Source: an uncultured Pseudomonadota bacterium
GTDB lineage: Bacteria > Pseudomonadota > Gammaproteobacteria > Steroidobacterales > Steroidobacteraceae
Assembly: GCA_903838705.1 (NCBI GenBank)
Contig: CAILZL010000038.1
Location: 94,693-158,692 of the forward strand
DNA: 64,000 nucleotides
Reading direction: 5' to 3'
The notes under the pieces are model-generated. The model saw only the letters and a program-made list of their open reading frames with translations, did not search any database and was not told the DNA's origin. Below, piece after piece: positions 48,163 through 55,889 of this stretch (positions are counted from its first letter, which is position 1; each line of letters begins with the position of its first letter). Position numbers and translations under genes: made by a program.

Positions 48163-48312
48163 TTATTCGATTCAAGCTCATTTACTTTTTTAGACAACAA
48201 ACGAGCAGTGAATGATCTAAAGTGATCCCAACTGACTGCGGGCTGGCCAGCATAGTGCCGCAGTTTTATTCAGGCATGGCCTGCTGAATTTATAAATATC
48301 CGGGGGAGCATC

Positions 48313-49956
48313 ATGATTGAGACAACACAAACAGTCGCTTCGCGTAACACAAACCTGCATCGCTATGGCGAAGCTGCAATCGGCTTGTGCGTACTGGGTC
48401 TGTGTGCCTGGGCCGCCATGTCGGGTGCACAGCAGAGCCAGAATGACATCACAGCTGGAACCACGGTGAGCGCAATGACCCAGGTGCTGGGCCGGCCAAC
48501 CGACAATTCAATTGTTGTCAGTGTGCTGGCACCGAATGATATGGAAGTGTATGCCGAATACGGTGTTTCGCCAGCCAACTACACGGCTAAAACAGCCATT
48601 TCCAGCGCGAAAGCACGTATACCGGTCGAACTGAACATCGACAAACTCAAGGCCAATACGCGTTATTACTATCGTCTGCGTTACAAGCAGTCTGATTCAA
48701 GTGCTTACACAACCGGCACTGAATACAGCTTCCAGACACAGCGTCCTGCCGGAAGCAGCTTCGTGTTTGCGGTACAGGCCGACTCGCATCCGGAAAGAAA
48801 GAACATGTTTGATCCGGAGCTCTACAGACGCACTATGGCCAATGTGCGCAAGGATCAGCCGGATTTCTACATTACCCTTGGCGATGATTTCAGCATTGAT
48901 CAGCTGGGCGGCATGGCGCCCCTTTCGCCGCAGATCGTTTCTCAGGTGTATATCAATCAGCGTCCTTACCTGAGTCAGGACGGCGCAGCAGCCCCGATCT
49001 TTCTGGTGAATGGCAATCATGAGCAGGCCGCGAAGTATCTGCTGAATGGCACAGCTAACAGCCCAGCCGTGTGGGCCGGCAAAGCCCGTAATACCTACTT
49101 CCCGCAACCCGCAATCGGTGATGGCAAGTTCTATACGGGCGACAAGGAACCGGTCGAACATGTGGGCATGCTCAATGACTACTATGCATGGACATGGGGT
49201 GATGCCCTGTTCATCACGCTCGATCCTTACTGGCATTCAGATGTGGTGGTCGACAATGCACTGGGTGAGTCGGGCCCGACAGGCACAGCCGCACTCGTAG
49301 CCGATGGGATGGCGGGTATGGATACTGCAGCTCCGGTTGCCGGCATGGCCGGTATGGAAGCCGTGGCTACGACCGGTACACCGGCTCAACCCAATTATTC
49401 GGGCATGGGTAACCGGGACATCTGGGACATCACCCACGGTGAAGCACAGTACCGCTGGCTTGAGAAAACACTCAAAGAGAGCAAGGCCAAATACAAATTC
49501 ATCTTTGCACACCATGTCCTGGGTACAGGCCGCGGTGGCACAGACATGCTGGATCAGGGTGAATGGGGCGGCAAGAACCTGAGTGGAGTCTGGGAGTTCG
49601 ACAAGAAACGTCCGGGCTGGTCATTGCCCATCCATCAGTTGATGGTGAAGTACAAGGTCAGTGCATTCTTCCAGGGGCACGACCATATCTATGTCCGACA
49701 GGAACAGGATGGAGTGGTCTATCAGGAGACACCGAACCCTGCCAACCCGAACTATGAAGATGCTAATGGCTGGCGTGGCGCATACAAGACGGGTGACTAC
49801 CTGCCGTCTTCAGGCCATCTGCGCGTCACGGTTTCGCCTGAGATAGCCAAGGTGGATTACGTGCGGTCATGGATGCCGAAAGATGAAACAGCCGAACACA
49901 AGCAGGGTGAGGTGGCCTTCTCATACACCATCAAACCGGCCAAAGTCACGCCGTGA
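48313..49956 (+). CDS. Exported metallophosphoesterase (purple-acid-phosphatase-like), copy 1
   Basis: 547 residues: hydrophobic signal segment (AIGLCVLGLCAWAAMSGAQQ, about 22-41), a fibronectin-like N-terminal domain (about 50-150), and a calcineurin-like phosphoesterase domain (about 150-535). Metal-site motifs: VQADSHPE, TLGDDFS, VNGNHEQ, FAHHVLGTG and FFQGHDHIYVRQ. The first ligand block has DSH in place of the usual DxH. An Ala/Gly/Met-rich insert (about 315-370, with DGMAGMDTAAPVAGMAGME) interrupts the catalytic domain. GGGGGAG ribosome-binding site. A close paralogue follows 117 bases downstream. Confidence 0.85.
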   Translation: MIETTQTVASRNTNLHRYGEAAIGLCVLGLCAWAAMSGAQQSQNDITAGTTVSAMTQVLGRPTDNSIVVSVLAPNDMEVYAEYGVSPANYTAKTAISSAKARIPVELNIDKLKANTRYYYRLRYKQSDSSAYTTGTEYSFQTQRPAGSSFVFAVQADSHPERKNMFDPELYRRTMANVRKDQPDFYITLGDDFSIDQLGGMAPLSPQIVSQVYINQRPYLSQDGAAAPIFLVNGNHEQAAKYLLNGTANSPAVWAGKARNTYFPQPAIGDGKFYTGDKEPVEHVGMLNDYYAWTWGDALFITLDPYWHSDVVVDNALGESGPTGTAALVADGMAGMDTAAPVAGMAGMEAVATTGTPAQPNYSGMGNRDIWDITHGEAQYRWLEKTLKESKAKYKFIFAHHVLGTGRGGTDMLDQGEWGGKNLSGVWEFDKKRPGWSLPIHQLMVKYKVSAFFQGHDHIYVRQEQDGVVYQETPNPANPNYEDANGWRGAYKTGDYLPSSGHLRVTVSPEIAKVDYVRSWMPKDETAEHKQGEVAFSYTIKPAKVTP

Positions 49957-49981
49957 TCAGCAGATAAAACTGGATAGCTCA

Positions 49982-50015
49982 CACAGTCAGCACAGCATTC
50001 ACTGTGCTGACTGTG
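49982..50015. other. Perfect 14-bp hairpin between the two phosphoesterase genes
   Basis: CACAGTCAGCACAG and CTGTGCTGACTGTG with a 6-base loop, in the 116-base gap. No T-run follows, so it may stabilise or attenuate the mRNA rather than terminate it outright. Confidence 0.6.
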
Positions 50016-50072
50016 GCCTTCCGTAAGTAACAGCCATAACAAACAGCACTTCAATAAAACCTGGAGGTCTCC

Positions 50073-51704
50073 ATGACTCACTCAACAGGACAGGAAAAAT
50101 CAGCTTCCACGAAAGCGATACGTTACGGTGAAGCGGTCATTGGCCTTTGTGTGCTGGGCTTGTGTACGTGGGCAGCGATGTCAGGTGCACAACAGGCTCA
50201 AAGCGACATCACCTCCGGAACCACCGTTACCGCAATGAATCAGGTGCTGGGCCGTCCAACAAACAGCTCCATCTCAGTCAGCGTACTGGCTCCGAATGAT
50301 ATGGAAGTGTATGCAGAGTATGGTGTTGCGCCCGGAAATTACACCGGCAAAACATCAATCACCAATGTGAAAGCCCGTATCCCTGTGGAACTGGGCATCG
50401 ATAAACTCAAGGCGAATTCCCGTTATTACTACCGGCTGCGTTACAAGCCATCCGGTTCAAACGCTTTCGTAACCGGCACTGAATACAGCTTCCAGACACA
50501 AAGACCACCGGGCAGTAGCTACGTGTTTGATGTGCAGGCCGATTCACATCCAGAGCGTAACAATGAAGGGCCGCGACGGATGTTTCATCCGGAACTGTAT
50601 GCACGCACCATGGCCAACGTGCGCAAGGATCATCCCGATTTTTTCATCACTCTGGGCGATGATTTCAGTATCGATATATTGCCCGGTGGCACAGCGGCAC
50701 TGTCACCGCAGGTTGTTTCACAGGTGTACATCAACCAGCGCCCTTACCTGGGTCAGGATGGCGCAGCCGCACCGATCTTTCTGGTGAATGGCAATCACGA
50801 ACAGGCTGCGAAATATCTGCTCAACGGCACACCCAATACACCCGCTGTATGGGCCGGCAAAGCGCGTAATTCTTATTTCCCGCAGCCCGCAATCGGTGAT
50901 GGCAAGTTTTATACGGGCGACAAGGAACAGGTAGAGCACATCGGCTACCTGAATGATTACTACGCATGGACATGGGGTGATGCCCTGTTCATCACGCTTG
51001 ACCCTTACTGGCATTCAGATGTGGCAGTGGGTGCGGACATCAGTCCTAATGCGGCAGCCAATGGCATGGCGGGTATGGGCGGAGGGATGGAAGCAGCTGC
51101 ATCTTCATCAGCAACTACAGCCACCACTGCCGAACCCGTTGCTTCCGGCATGGGCGGCAAAGACATCTGGAACATTACCCACGGTGAAGCTCAGTATCAC
51201 TGGCTGGAGCAGACACTTAAACAGAGCAAGGCAAAATATAAATTCATTTTTGCGCATCATGTGCTGGGCACCGGACGCGGTGCGGTGGAAATGGTTGAAC
51301 AGGGTGAATGGGGCGGCAAAGGCCTGAACGGAGTCTGGGAATTCGACAAGAAGCGCCCGGGCTGGTCATTGCCGATTCATCAACTGATGGTGAAGTACAA
51401 GGTCAGCGCATTCTTTCAGGGACATGACCATATTTATGTCCGTCAGGAGAAAGATGGCGTCGTCTATCAGGAAACGCCCAACCCCGCCAACCCGAACTAT
51501 GAAGACGAAAATGGCGGCTTCCGTAATTCTTATAAAACCGGCGACTACCTGCCTGCTTCAGGCCATCTGCGTGTGAGTATCTCACCTGAAATTGCCAGGG
51601 TAGATTACATCCGGTCGTGGATGCCCAAGGACGAAACGCCCGAACACAAACAGGGTGAAGTGGCATTCTCGTACACAATAAAACCGGCCTTGAACACGCC
51701 TTAA
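50073..51704 (+). CDS. Exported metallophosphoesterase (purple-acid-phosphatase-like), copy 2
   Basis: 543 residues, same architecture as the preceding gene and, by eye, about four residues in five identical: signal segment, fibronectin-like domain, then VQADSHPE, TLGDDFS, VNGNHEQ, FAHHVLGTG and QGHDHIY. The two copies differ most at the extreme N-terminus, in a five-residue insertion (NNEGPRRMF), and in the Met/Gly/Ala insert (about 316-364, NGMAGMGGGME then a Ser/Thr run). The tandem duplication is therefore not very recent. GGAG site before the ATG. Confidence 0.85.
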   Translation: MTHSTGQEKSASTKAIRYGEAVIGLCVLGLCTWAAMSGAQQAQSDITSGTTVTAMNQVLGRPTNSSISVSVLAPNDMEVYAEYGVAPGNYTGKTSITNVKARIPVELGIDKLKANSRYYYRLRYKPSGSNAFVTGTEYSFQTQRPPGSSYVFDVQADSHPERNNEGPRRMFHPELYARTMANVRKDHPDFFITLGDDFSIDILPGGTAALSPQVVSQVYINQRPYLGQDGAAAPIFLVNGNHEQAAKYLLNGTPNTPAVWAGKARNSYFPQPAIGDGKFYTGDKEQVEHIGYLNDYYAWTWGDALFITLDPYWHSDVAVGADISPNAAANGMAGMGGGMEAAASSSATTATTAEPVASGMGGKDIWNITHGEAQYHWLEQTLKQSKAKYKFIFAHHVLGTGRGAVEMVEQGEWGGKGLNGVWEFDKKRPGWSLPIHQLMVKYKVSAFFQGHDHIYVRQEKDGVVYQETPNPANPNYEDENGGFRNSYKTGDYLPASGHLRVSISPEIARVDYIRSWMPKDETPEHKQGEVAFSYTIKPALNTP

Positions 51705-51705
51705 A

Positions 51706-51738
51706 TTGAACCGGGTGCAATTCAATCAGCCGGTTCAA
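51706..51738 (+). terminator. Hairpin after the phosphoesterase pair
   Basis: TTGAACCGG/CCGGTTCAA, a 9-bp perfect stem starting two bases after the stop codon and followed by TGATTGTTGTT. It is a likely but T-poor terminator for the phosphoesterase transcript, facing the minus-strand gene at 51828. Confidence 0.5.
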
Positions 51739-51827
51739 TGATTGTTGTTCCGGCTGCTGCTGGCATCTGCATGACTTCAGCAAACTCCTGCGTTCAGCAG
51801 CTTGGGCGCGGGTCTTGAGACCACTGA

Positions 51828-52706
51828 CTACTTTGCAGGGGGATATAGCCTCGGAAGCGAGATATCGATCAGTCTGGAGCCGTTATAAGCGGGATATTTC
51901 TCCAGTAACTTCTGCTTCAACTCCTCACCATTTTTTGAGGTCACACGGAATTGCCTGAGATCCTCAAGGTAGGCAATCATCCTGTCATACCCTGACCGGT
52001 CAACAGGCTTGCCGTGTCCGGTCAGAATGGTTGCATCACTGTTTCTGGACTTGAGCTCGCTGACCACACTGAGCCAGTGATCAAATTCATTCTGGCCCGC
52101 ATACAGATGAACATTGTTATAGACCAGATCCTGAGCAACCAGCGTGCTGATCTCAGGCAGCCTGATCAGCAAGTGCACACTACCCTCGGCTGCACTCACT
52201 TTTTCAAACTCGAAGCGCACTCCATCAATTACTTCTTTGCCGCTGCTGAGTACATCCGCAGAAATTTCACGCACATCAGCGGCAGGATTAGCAGCAGCTG
52301 AATCAGCCTGTCCCCTGCCGGCTCTGGCGCTTATTTCAGCTTTTATTTCCGGCAAGGTATAGATCGGGTATCCGGCAAACGCACTCAGCCCGTTCCAGTG
52401 ATCGGGGTGTGAGTGCGAGACATAGATGCGCGATACAGACTTGTTCAGACCCCTGACATAGTCCAGCACCTCCATGGCGTAGGGACGCGTGTACTGGGCG
52501 TCTACAATGACAATCTGATTGGGTGTTTCAAGAATCTGGCTGGTGACAAACAGGCCATCAGCCGGTGCCATGTAGCTGTGAACGGTGACTTTCTCATACT
52601 TGAGTACGGTAACTGTACCTTTCATGTCCGCCGCGTCAGCGCACTGAAAATAGATCAATGCCAGTACCACACTGACAAACAGACTCGACAATCTGTCTGG
52701 TCTCAT
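51828..52706 (-). CDS. Exported metallo-beta-lactamase-fold hydrolase
   Basis: 292 residues from the ATG at 52706, which has a GAGGG site; a start 13 codons upstream is open but would spoil the signal peptide (LSSLFVSVVLALIYFQCADA). Metal motif SHSHPDHWNG, then STLVAQDLVYNN and ILTGHGKPVD. It resembles the periplasmic glyoxalase II/lactonase-like MBL group; the substrate is unknown. There is no Met-rich insert, unlike its neighbour at 47 kb. A loop of about 20 residues rich in Ala (GRGQADSAAANPAADV) is present. Confidence 0.83.
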   Translation of the reverse strand: MRPDRLSSLFVSVVLALIYFQCADAADMKGTVTVLKYEKVTVHSYMAPADGLFVTSQILETPNQIVIVDAQYTRPYAMEVLDYVRGLNKSVSRIYVSHSHPDHWNGLSAFAGYPIYTLPEIKAEISARAGRGQADSAAANPAADVREISADVLSSGKEVIDGVRFEFEKVSAAEGSVHLLIRLPEISTLVAQDLVYNNVHLYAGQNEFDHWLSVVSELKSRNSDATILTGHGKPVDRSGYDRMIAYLEDLRQFRVTSKNGEELKQKLLEKYPAYNGSRLIDISLPRLYPPAK

Positions 52707-52809
52707 TTTTCCCTCTTTGACGACCCTGATGCCGTCACCATGCATCCGTCATGCTGACTATAAAGTTTTTATACAGCATCGACAGCCTGAAACCAGACAC
52801 TATCGCATT

Positions 52810-52998
52810 TTAACTCTGGGTAGTACCCGCTTCCTTCTCGCGCTGGATGCGTTCATAGATTTCCTCACGGTGTACGGACACATTGGCTGGTGCGGATATG
52901 CCGATGCGAACCTGATTTCCCTGTACCCCAAGGACCACAACTGTAGTGTCATCGCCAATCATGATGGCTTCGCCAACGCGGCGGGTAAGAATGAGCAT
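52810..52998 (-). CDS. csrA: Carbon storage regulator CsrA
   Basis: 62-residue dimeric mRNA-binding regulator starting [16 protein letters not shown], with the RNA-contact residues [13 protein letters not shown]. The frame is open five codons further, but the ATG at 52998 with GGGG upstream matches the universal CsrA N-terminus. It lies downstream of tRNA-Ser on the same strand, with 150 bases between; the gap shows no other gene. Confidence 0.97.
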   Translation of the reverse strand: MLILTRRVGEAIMIGDDTTVVVLGVQGNQVRIGISAPANVSVHREEIYERIQREKEAGTTQS

Positions 52999-53148
52999 AA
53001 TAATCCCCGTCAATTCCTGTGAATGGGCCGGTCATACGCCAGAAGCGTAATCCACCCTCGTTTATTGTTATTAGCGCATCCCTGAACAGAAACAGTTACA
53101 GCTCATACATCCTGATAATACGTCCACTTTTTCATCCTGAAAGCGGAT

Positions 53149-53239
53149 TGGCGGAGAGGAAGGGATTCGAACCCTTGTAGGGAGTTAACCCTCAACCGAT
53201 TTCGAATCGGTGCCGTTATGACCGCTTCGGTACCTCTCC
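53149..53239 (-). tRNA. tRNA-Ser (CGA)
   Basis: Class II tRNA read on the minus strand: acceptor GGAGAGG/CCTCTCC, anticodon stem ACCGA/TCGGT around TTCGAAA (anticodon CGA), long variable arm (GAGGGTTAACTCCC), T arm AAGGG/CCCTT with TTCGAAT, discriminator G and encoded CCA. Confidence 0.97.
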
Positions 53240-53368
53240 TGGATACGAGCAGACCAATCAAGTTGTTGACCCGCCAATAACAAGGACGGGTATTCTATAC
53301 AACTGCATGAGCAATTCCAGTCGTTTATGCTGTCAAAATTGCGATTTCAGTCAGGGAGTTAACGAGAT

Positions 53369-54766
53369 TTGAAAGCGGCGCTAGCCATCATCGCCTGCCT
53401 GTTGCTGGGCACGTGCTCCCAGCCACCCGGAATTCTGGAACAGATCCTCAATGCAGGTGAGTTGCGGGTGGTCACGTTGAACAGCCCCAGCACCTACTAC
53501 CTGGGATCTGAGGGGCCCCAAGGGCCAGAATATGATCTGGCAGCGCAATTTGCCGCCGATCTGGGTGTGGCACTCAACATCTATTCAGCCAGCAACGCCC
53601 GTGAATTGCGCAAGGACATTGCCTCAGGCCGTGCGCATATCGCGGCCGCAGGACTTGCTCTTGAACAGGAAGCACCCGCTGGCAGCAGCTATGGTCCCGC
53701 TTATCAACTGGTCAAGGAGCATCTGATCTATCGCGCCGGTGCGGATCGGCCGGATGATCTGGTCGAGGCCAGCCGCAACGGGCATCTCGAAGTAGCCAGT
53801 GACAGCCCGCATGCCGCCACGCTGGCACGATTAAGAACCGATCAGCCGGATATCAGCTGGGTCGAAAATCCGGATGCGGAAATTGACCAGTTGCTTTATC
53901 GATTGTCACAGCGAGAACTGGATTACACCGTGGCCGATTCCAATGAGTTTGCCATTGGTCGCAGTTTTCATCCTGACATCGCCATCGCCTTTGATCTTGA
54001 TCAGGGAAAATCACTGGCATGGCTGGTGAACACGCGTGACACCACCCTGTTAAGCCGGGTTGCATCCTTTTTCTCCGTCGTGGACGCAGACGGCAGATTG
54101 AACAACATATTGACTCGCTACTATGCGAAAAAACCGGTTGCCTCGGTGCTGTACGCACGCAGCTTTATTGTTGATGTGCGCGAACGCCTGCCCCTGTATC
54201 TGGACTGGTTCAAATCGGCGGCCAGTGAAGTCAGCATGGACTGGCGCATGCTGGCTGCAATCGGCTATCAGGAATCCAAATGGCAGCCTGACGCCCTTTC
54301 GCCCACCGGGGTGCGTGGCCTGATGATGCTCACAGATGAAACGGCACAGAGTCTTGGGGTATTGGACAGACTCGATCCACAACAGAGCATTCTGGGTGGC
54401 GCACGTTACTTCATTCATGTGCGCAACATGATTCCCGCACGCATCAAGGAGCCCGACAGAACCTGGTTTGCACTGGCTTCCTATAACATGGGCTACGGTC
54501 ATATCGAAGATGCAAGGATCTTTGCCCAGGCCGATGGCAAAGACGCAGACAAGTGGGAAGTGGTACGCGAATACCTGCCGCTCCTGACACAGGAAAAATG
54601 GTATTCACAGGCAAAAAGGGGTTATGCACGCGGCTGGGAGCCAGTGCAGTTTGTCGACAGCATCAAGCTGTATATGTCCATGCTCAACTGGGTTGGCGCG
54701 GAAGGCGGACTAGCCTCCACCATGGATAAAGTGGAAGCAACCCGGCAGGAAAAGCAAAAGCACTAA
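53369..54766 (+). CDS. mltF: Membrane-bound lytic murein transglycosylase F
   Basis: 465 residues: export signal with Cys in LLGTCSQPP (lipoprotein-like), an amino-acid-binding-protein-like regulatory domain (about 28-265), and an SLT domain (about 270-415). The catalytic glutamate is E302 in GYQESKWQPDALSPTGVRGL. It cleaves peptidoglycan glycan strands to 1,6-anhydro products at the outer membrane. The start is TTG with a GGAG upstream. Its stop overlaps that of convergent tadA by four bases. Confidence 0.93.
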   Translation: MKAALAIIACLLLGTCSQPPGILEQILNAGELRVVTLNSPSTYYLGSEGPQGPEYDLAAQFAADLGVALNIYSASNARELRKDIASGRAHIAAAGLALEQEAPAGSSYGPAYQLVKEHLIYRAGADRPDDLVEASRNGHLEVASDSPHAATLARLRTDQPDISWVENPDAEIDQLLYRLSQRELDYTVADSNEFAIGRSFHPDIAIAFDLDQGKSLAWLVNTRDTTLLSRVASFFSVVDADGRLNNILTRYYAKKPVASVLYARSFIVDVRERLPLYLDWFKSAASEVSMDWRMLAAIGYQESKWQPDALSPTGVRGLMMLTDETAQSLGVLDRLDPQQSILGGARYFIHVRNMIPARIKEPDRTWFALASYNMGYGHIEDARIFAQADGKDADKWEVVREYLPLLTQEKWYSQAKRGYARGWEPVQFVDSIKLYMSMLNWVGAEGGLASTMDKVEATRQEKQKH

Positions 54767-55227
54767 CTTTTGCTGATGCGCCGGGTTCGGAAGAAGTTAC
54801 GCAGCAACGCCGCACATTCCTCTTCCAGCACACCACCGGTCACTTCGACACGATGATTCAACGCATCATGCTGGACGATATTGAAGAGAGTTCCGGCTGC
54901 CCCGGCACGAGGATCGGTTGCCGCATAGACAAGCCGTTTGATACGTGCATGCACCATCGCTCCCGCACACATGGCACAAGGCTCCAGAGTGACATACAGC
55001 GTAGTATCCAGCAGACGGTAATTACCGAGTGACTTCGCTGCCGCCCGCATGGCCAGCATCTCCGCATGCGCACTTGGATCATGCGTCGTGATCGGCTGAT
55101 TCCAGCCCTCCCCGATAATCTGATTATCTTTCACAATCACTGCACCCACCGGCACTTCGCCATTCGCTTCCGCGAAACGCGCCAGCTCCAGAGCACGCGA
55201 CATGTATTGCAGATCAGTGGAATTCAT
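54763..55227 (-). CDS. tadA: tRNA-specific adenosine deaminase TadA
   Basis: 154 residues from the ATG at 55227; the upstream 20 codons are not conserved in type. It deaminates A34 of tRNA-Arg(ACG) to inosine. Zinc site and proton shuttle: SAHAEMLAMR and PCAMCAGAM. FNIVQHDALNHRVEVTGG matches the family. Converges on mltF with a 4-base overlap. Confidence 0.95.
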   Translation of the reverse strand: MNSTDLQYMSRALELARFAEANGEVPVGAVIVKDNQIIGEGWNQPITTHDPSAHAEMLAMRAAAKSLGNYRLLDTTLYVTLEPCAMCAGAMVHARIKRLVYAATDPRAGAAGTLFNIVQHDALNHRVEVTGGVLEEECAALLRNFFRTRRISKS

Positions 55228-55430
55228 CCTGTCAGTATACCGACTATAACTGTTAACAAAATCCCGGACCGCATGTACACGGATCAATGGAACAAGTTAT
55301 AGACCAACCGCTACTCAACATACTCAGCAAAGTACTGTATGGAAGCGTGCAAATTGCGATGACCTCACTGTAGTATCAATGCCATTGATAAACTGCCCTT
55401 CTTCGAGTGCTTGAGCGCAGGAATTCCCCC

Positions 55431-55889
55431 ATGCCAATCACCCTCACAGTTAACGGCAAGCAACACACCGTCCTTGCAGCTGACGATACCCCTCTGCTTT
55501 ATGTGCTCAGAAATGAACTTGAACTGAATGGACCCAAGTTCGGTTGCGGCCTTGGCCAGTGTGGCGCCTGTACTGTCCATCTTGGCGATGTCGCAATACG
55601 CTCCTGCTCCATACCGGTTTCAGTGGTGGATCAGCCCATCACCACCATCGAAGGTTTGGGCACTGCGGATAATCCGCATCCCGTTCAGGCGGCATTTATC
55701 GCTGAACAGGCTGCTCAATGCGGCTACTGCATCAACGGCATGGTTATGACCAGTGCTGCCCTGTTAAAACAAAACCCCAAGCCGAACGAGGCTGAAATCC
55801 GCACTGCACTGGATGGCAACCTGTGTCGCTGTGGTACACACATGCGAATCCTGCGCGCAGTGCGCCGTGCTGCCGGGATGACTGCATGA
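55431..55889 (+). CDS. 2Fe-2S subunit of a xanthine-dehydrogenase-family oxidoreductase
   Basis: 152 residues with two 2Fe-2S domains: plant-ferredoxin type (KFGCGLGQCGACTVHLG, with a later C in the same domain) and helical type (QCGYCINGMVM and LCRCGTHMRI). AGGA site before the ATG at 55431, preferred over a GTG eight codons upstream. It transfers electrons from the molybdenum subunit encoded next, which it overlaps by four bases. Confidence 0.93.
   Translation: MPITLTVNGKQHTVLAADDTPLLYVLRNELELNGPKFGCGLGQCGACTVHLGDVAIRSCSIPVSVVDQPITTIEGLGTADNPHPVQAAFIAEQAAQCGYCINGMVMTSAALLKQNPKPNEAEIRTALDGNLCRCGTHMRILRAVRRAAGMTA

Noticed and set aside
53149..53239. tRNA-Ser as a second island boundary
   Set aside because: I could not find a second copy of its 3' end elsewhere in the window, and its neighbours csrA and mltF are core genes.
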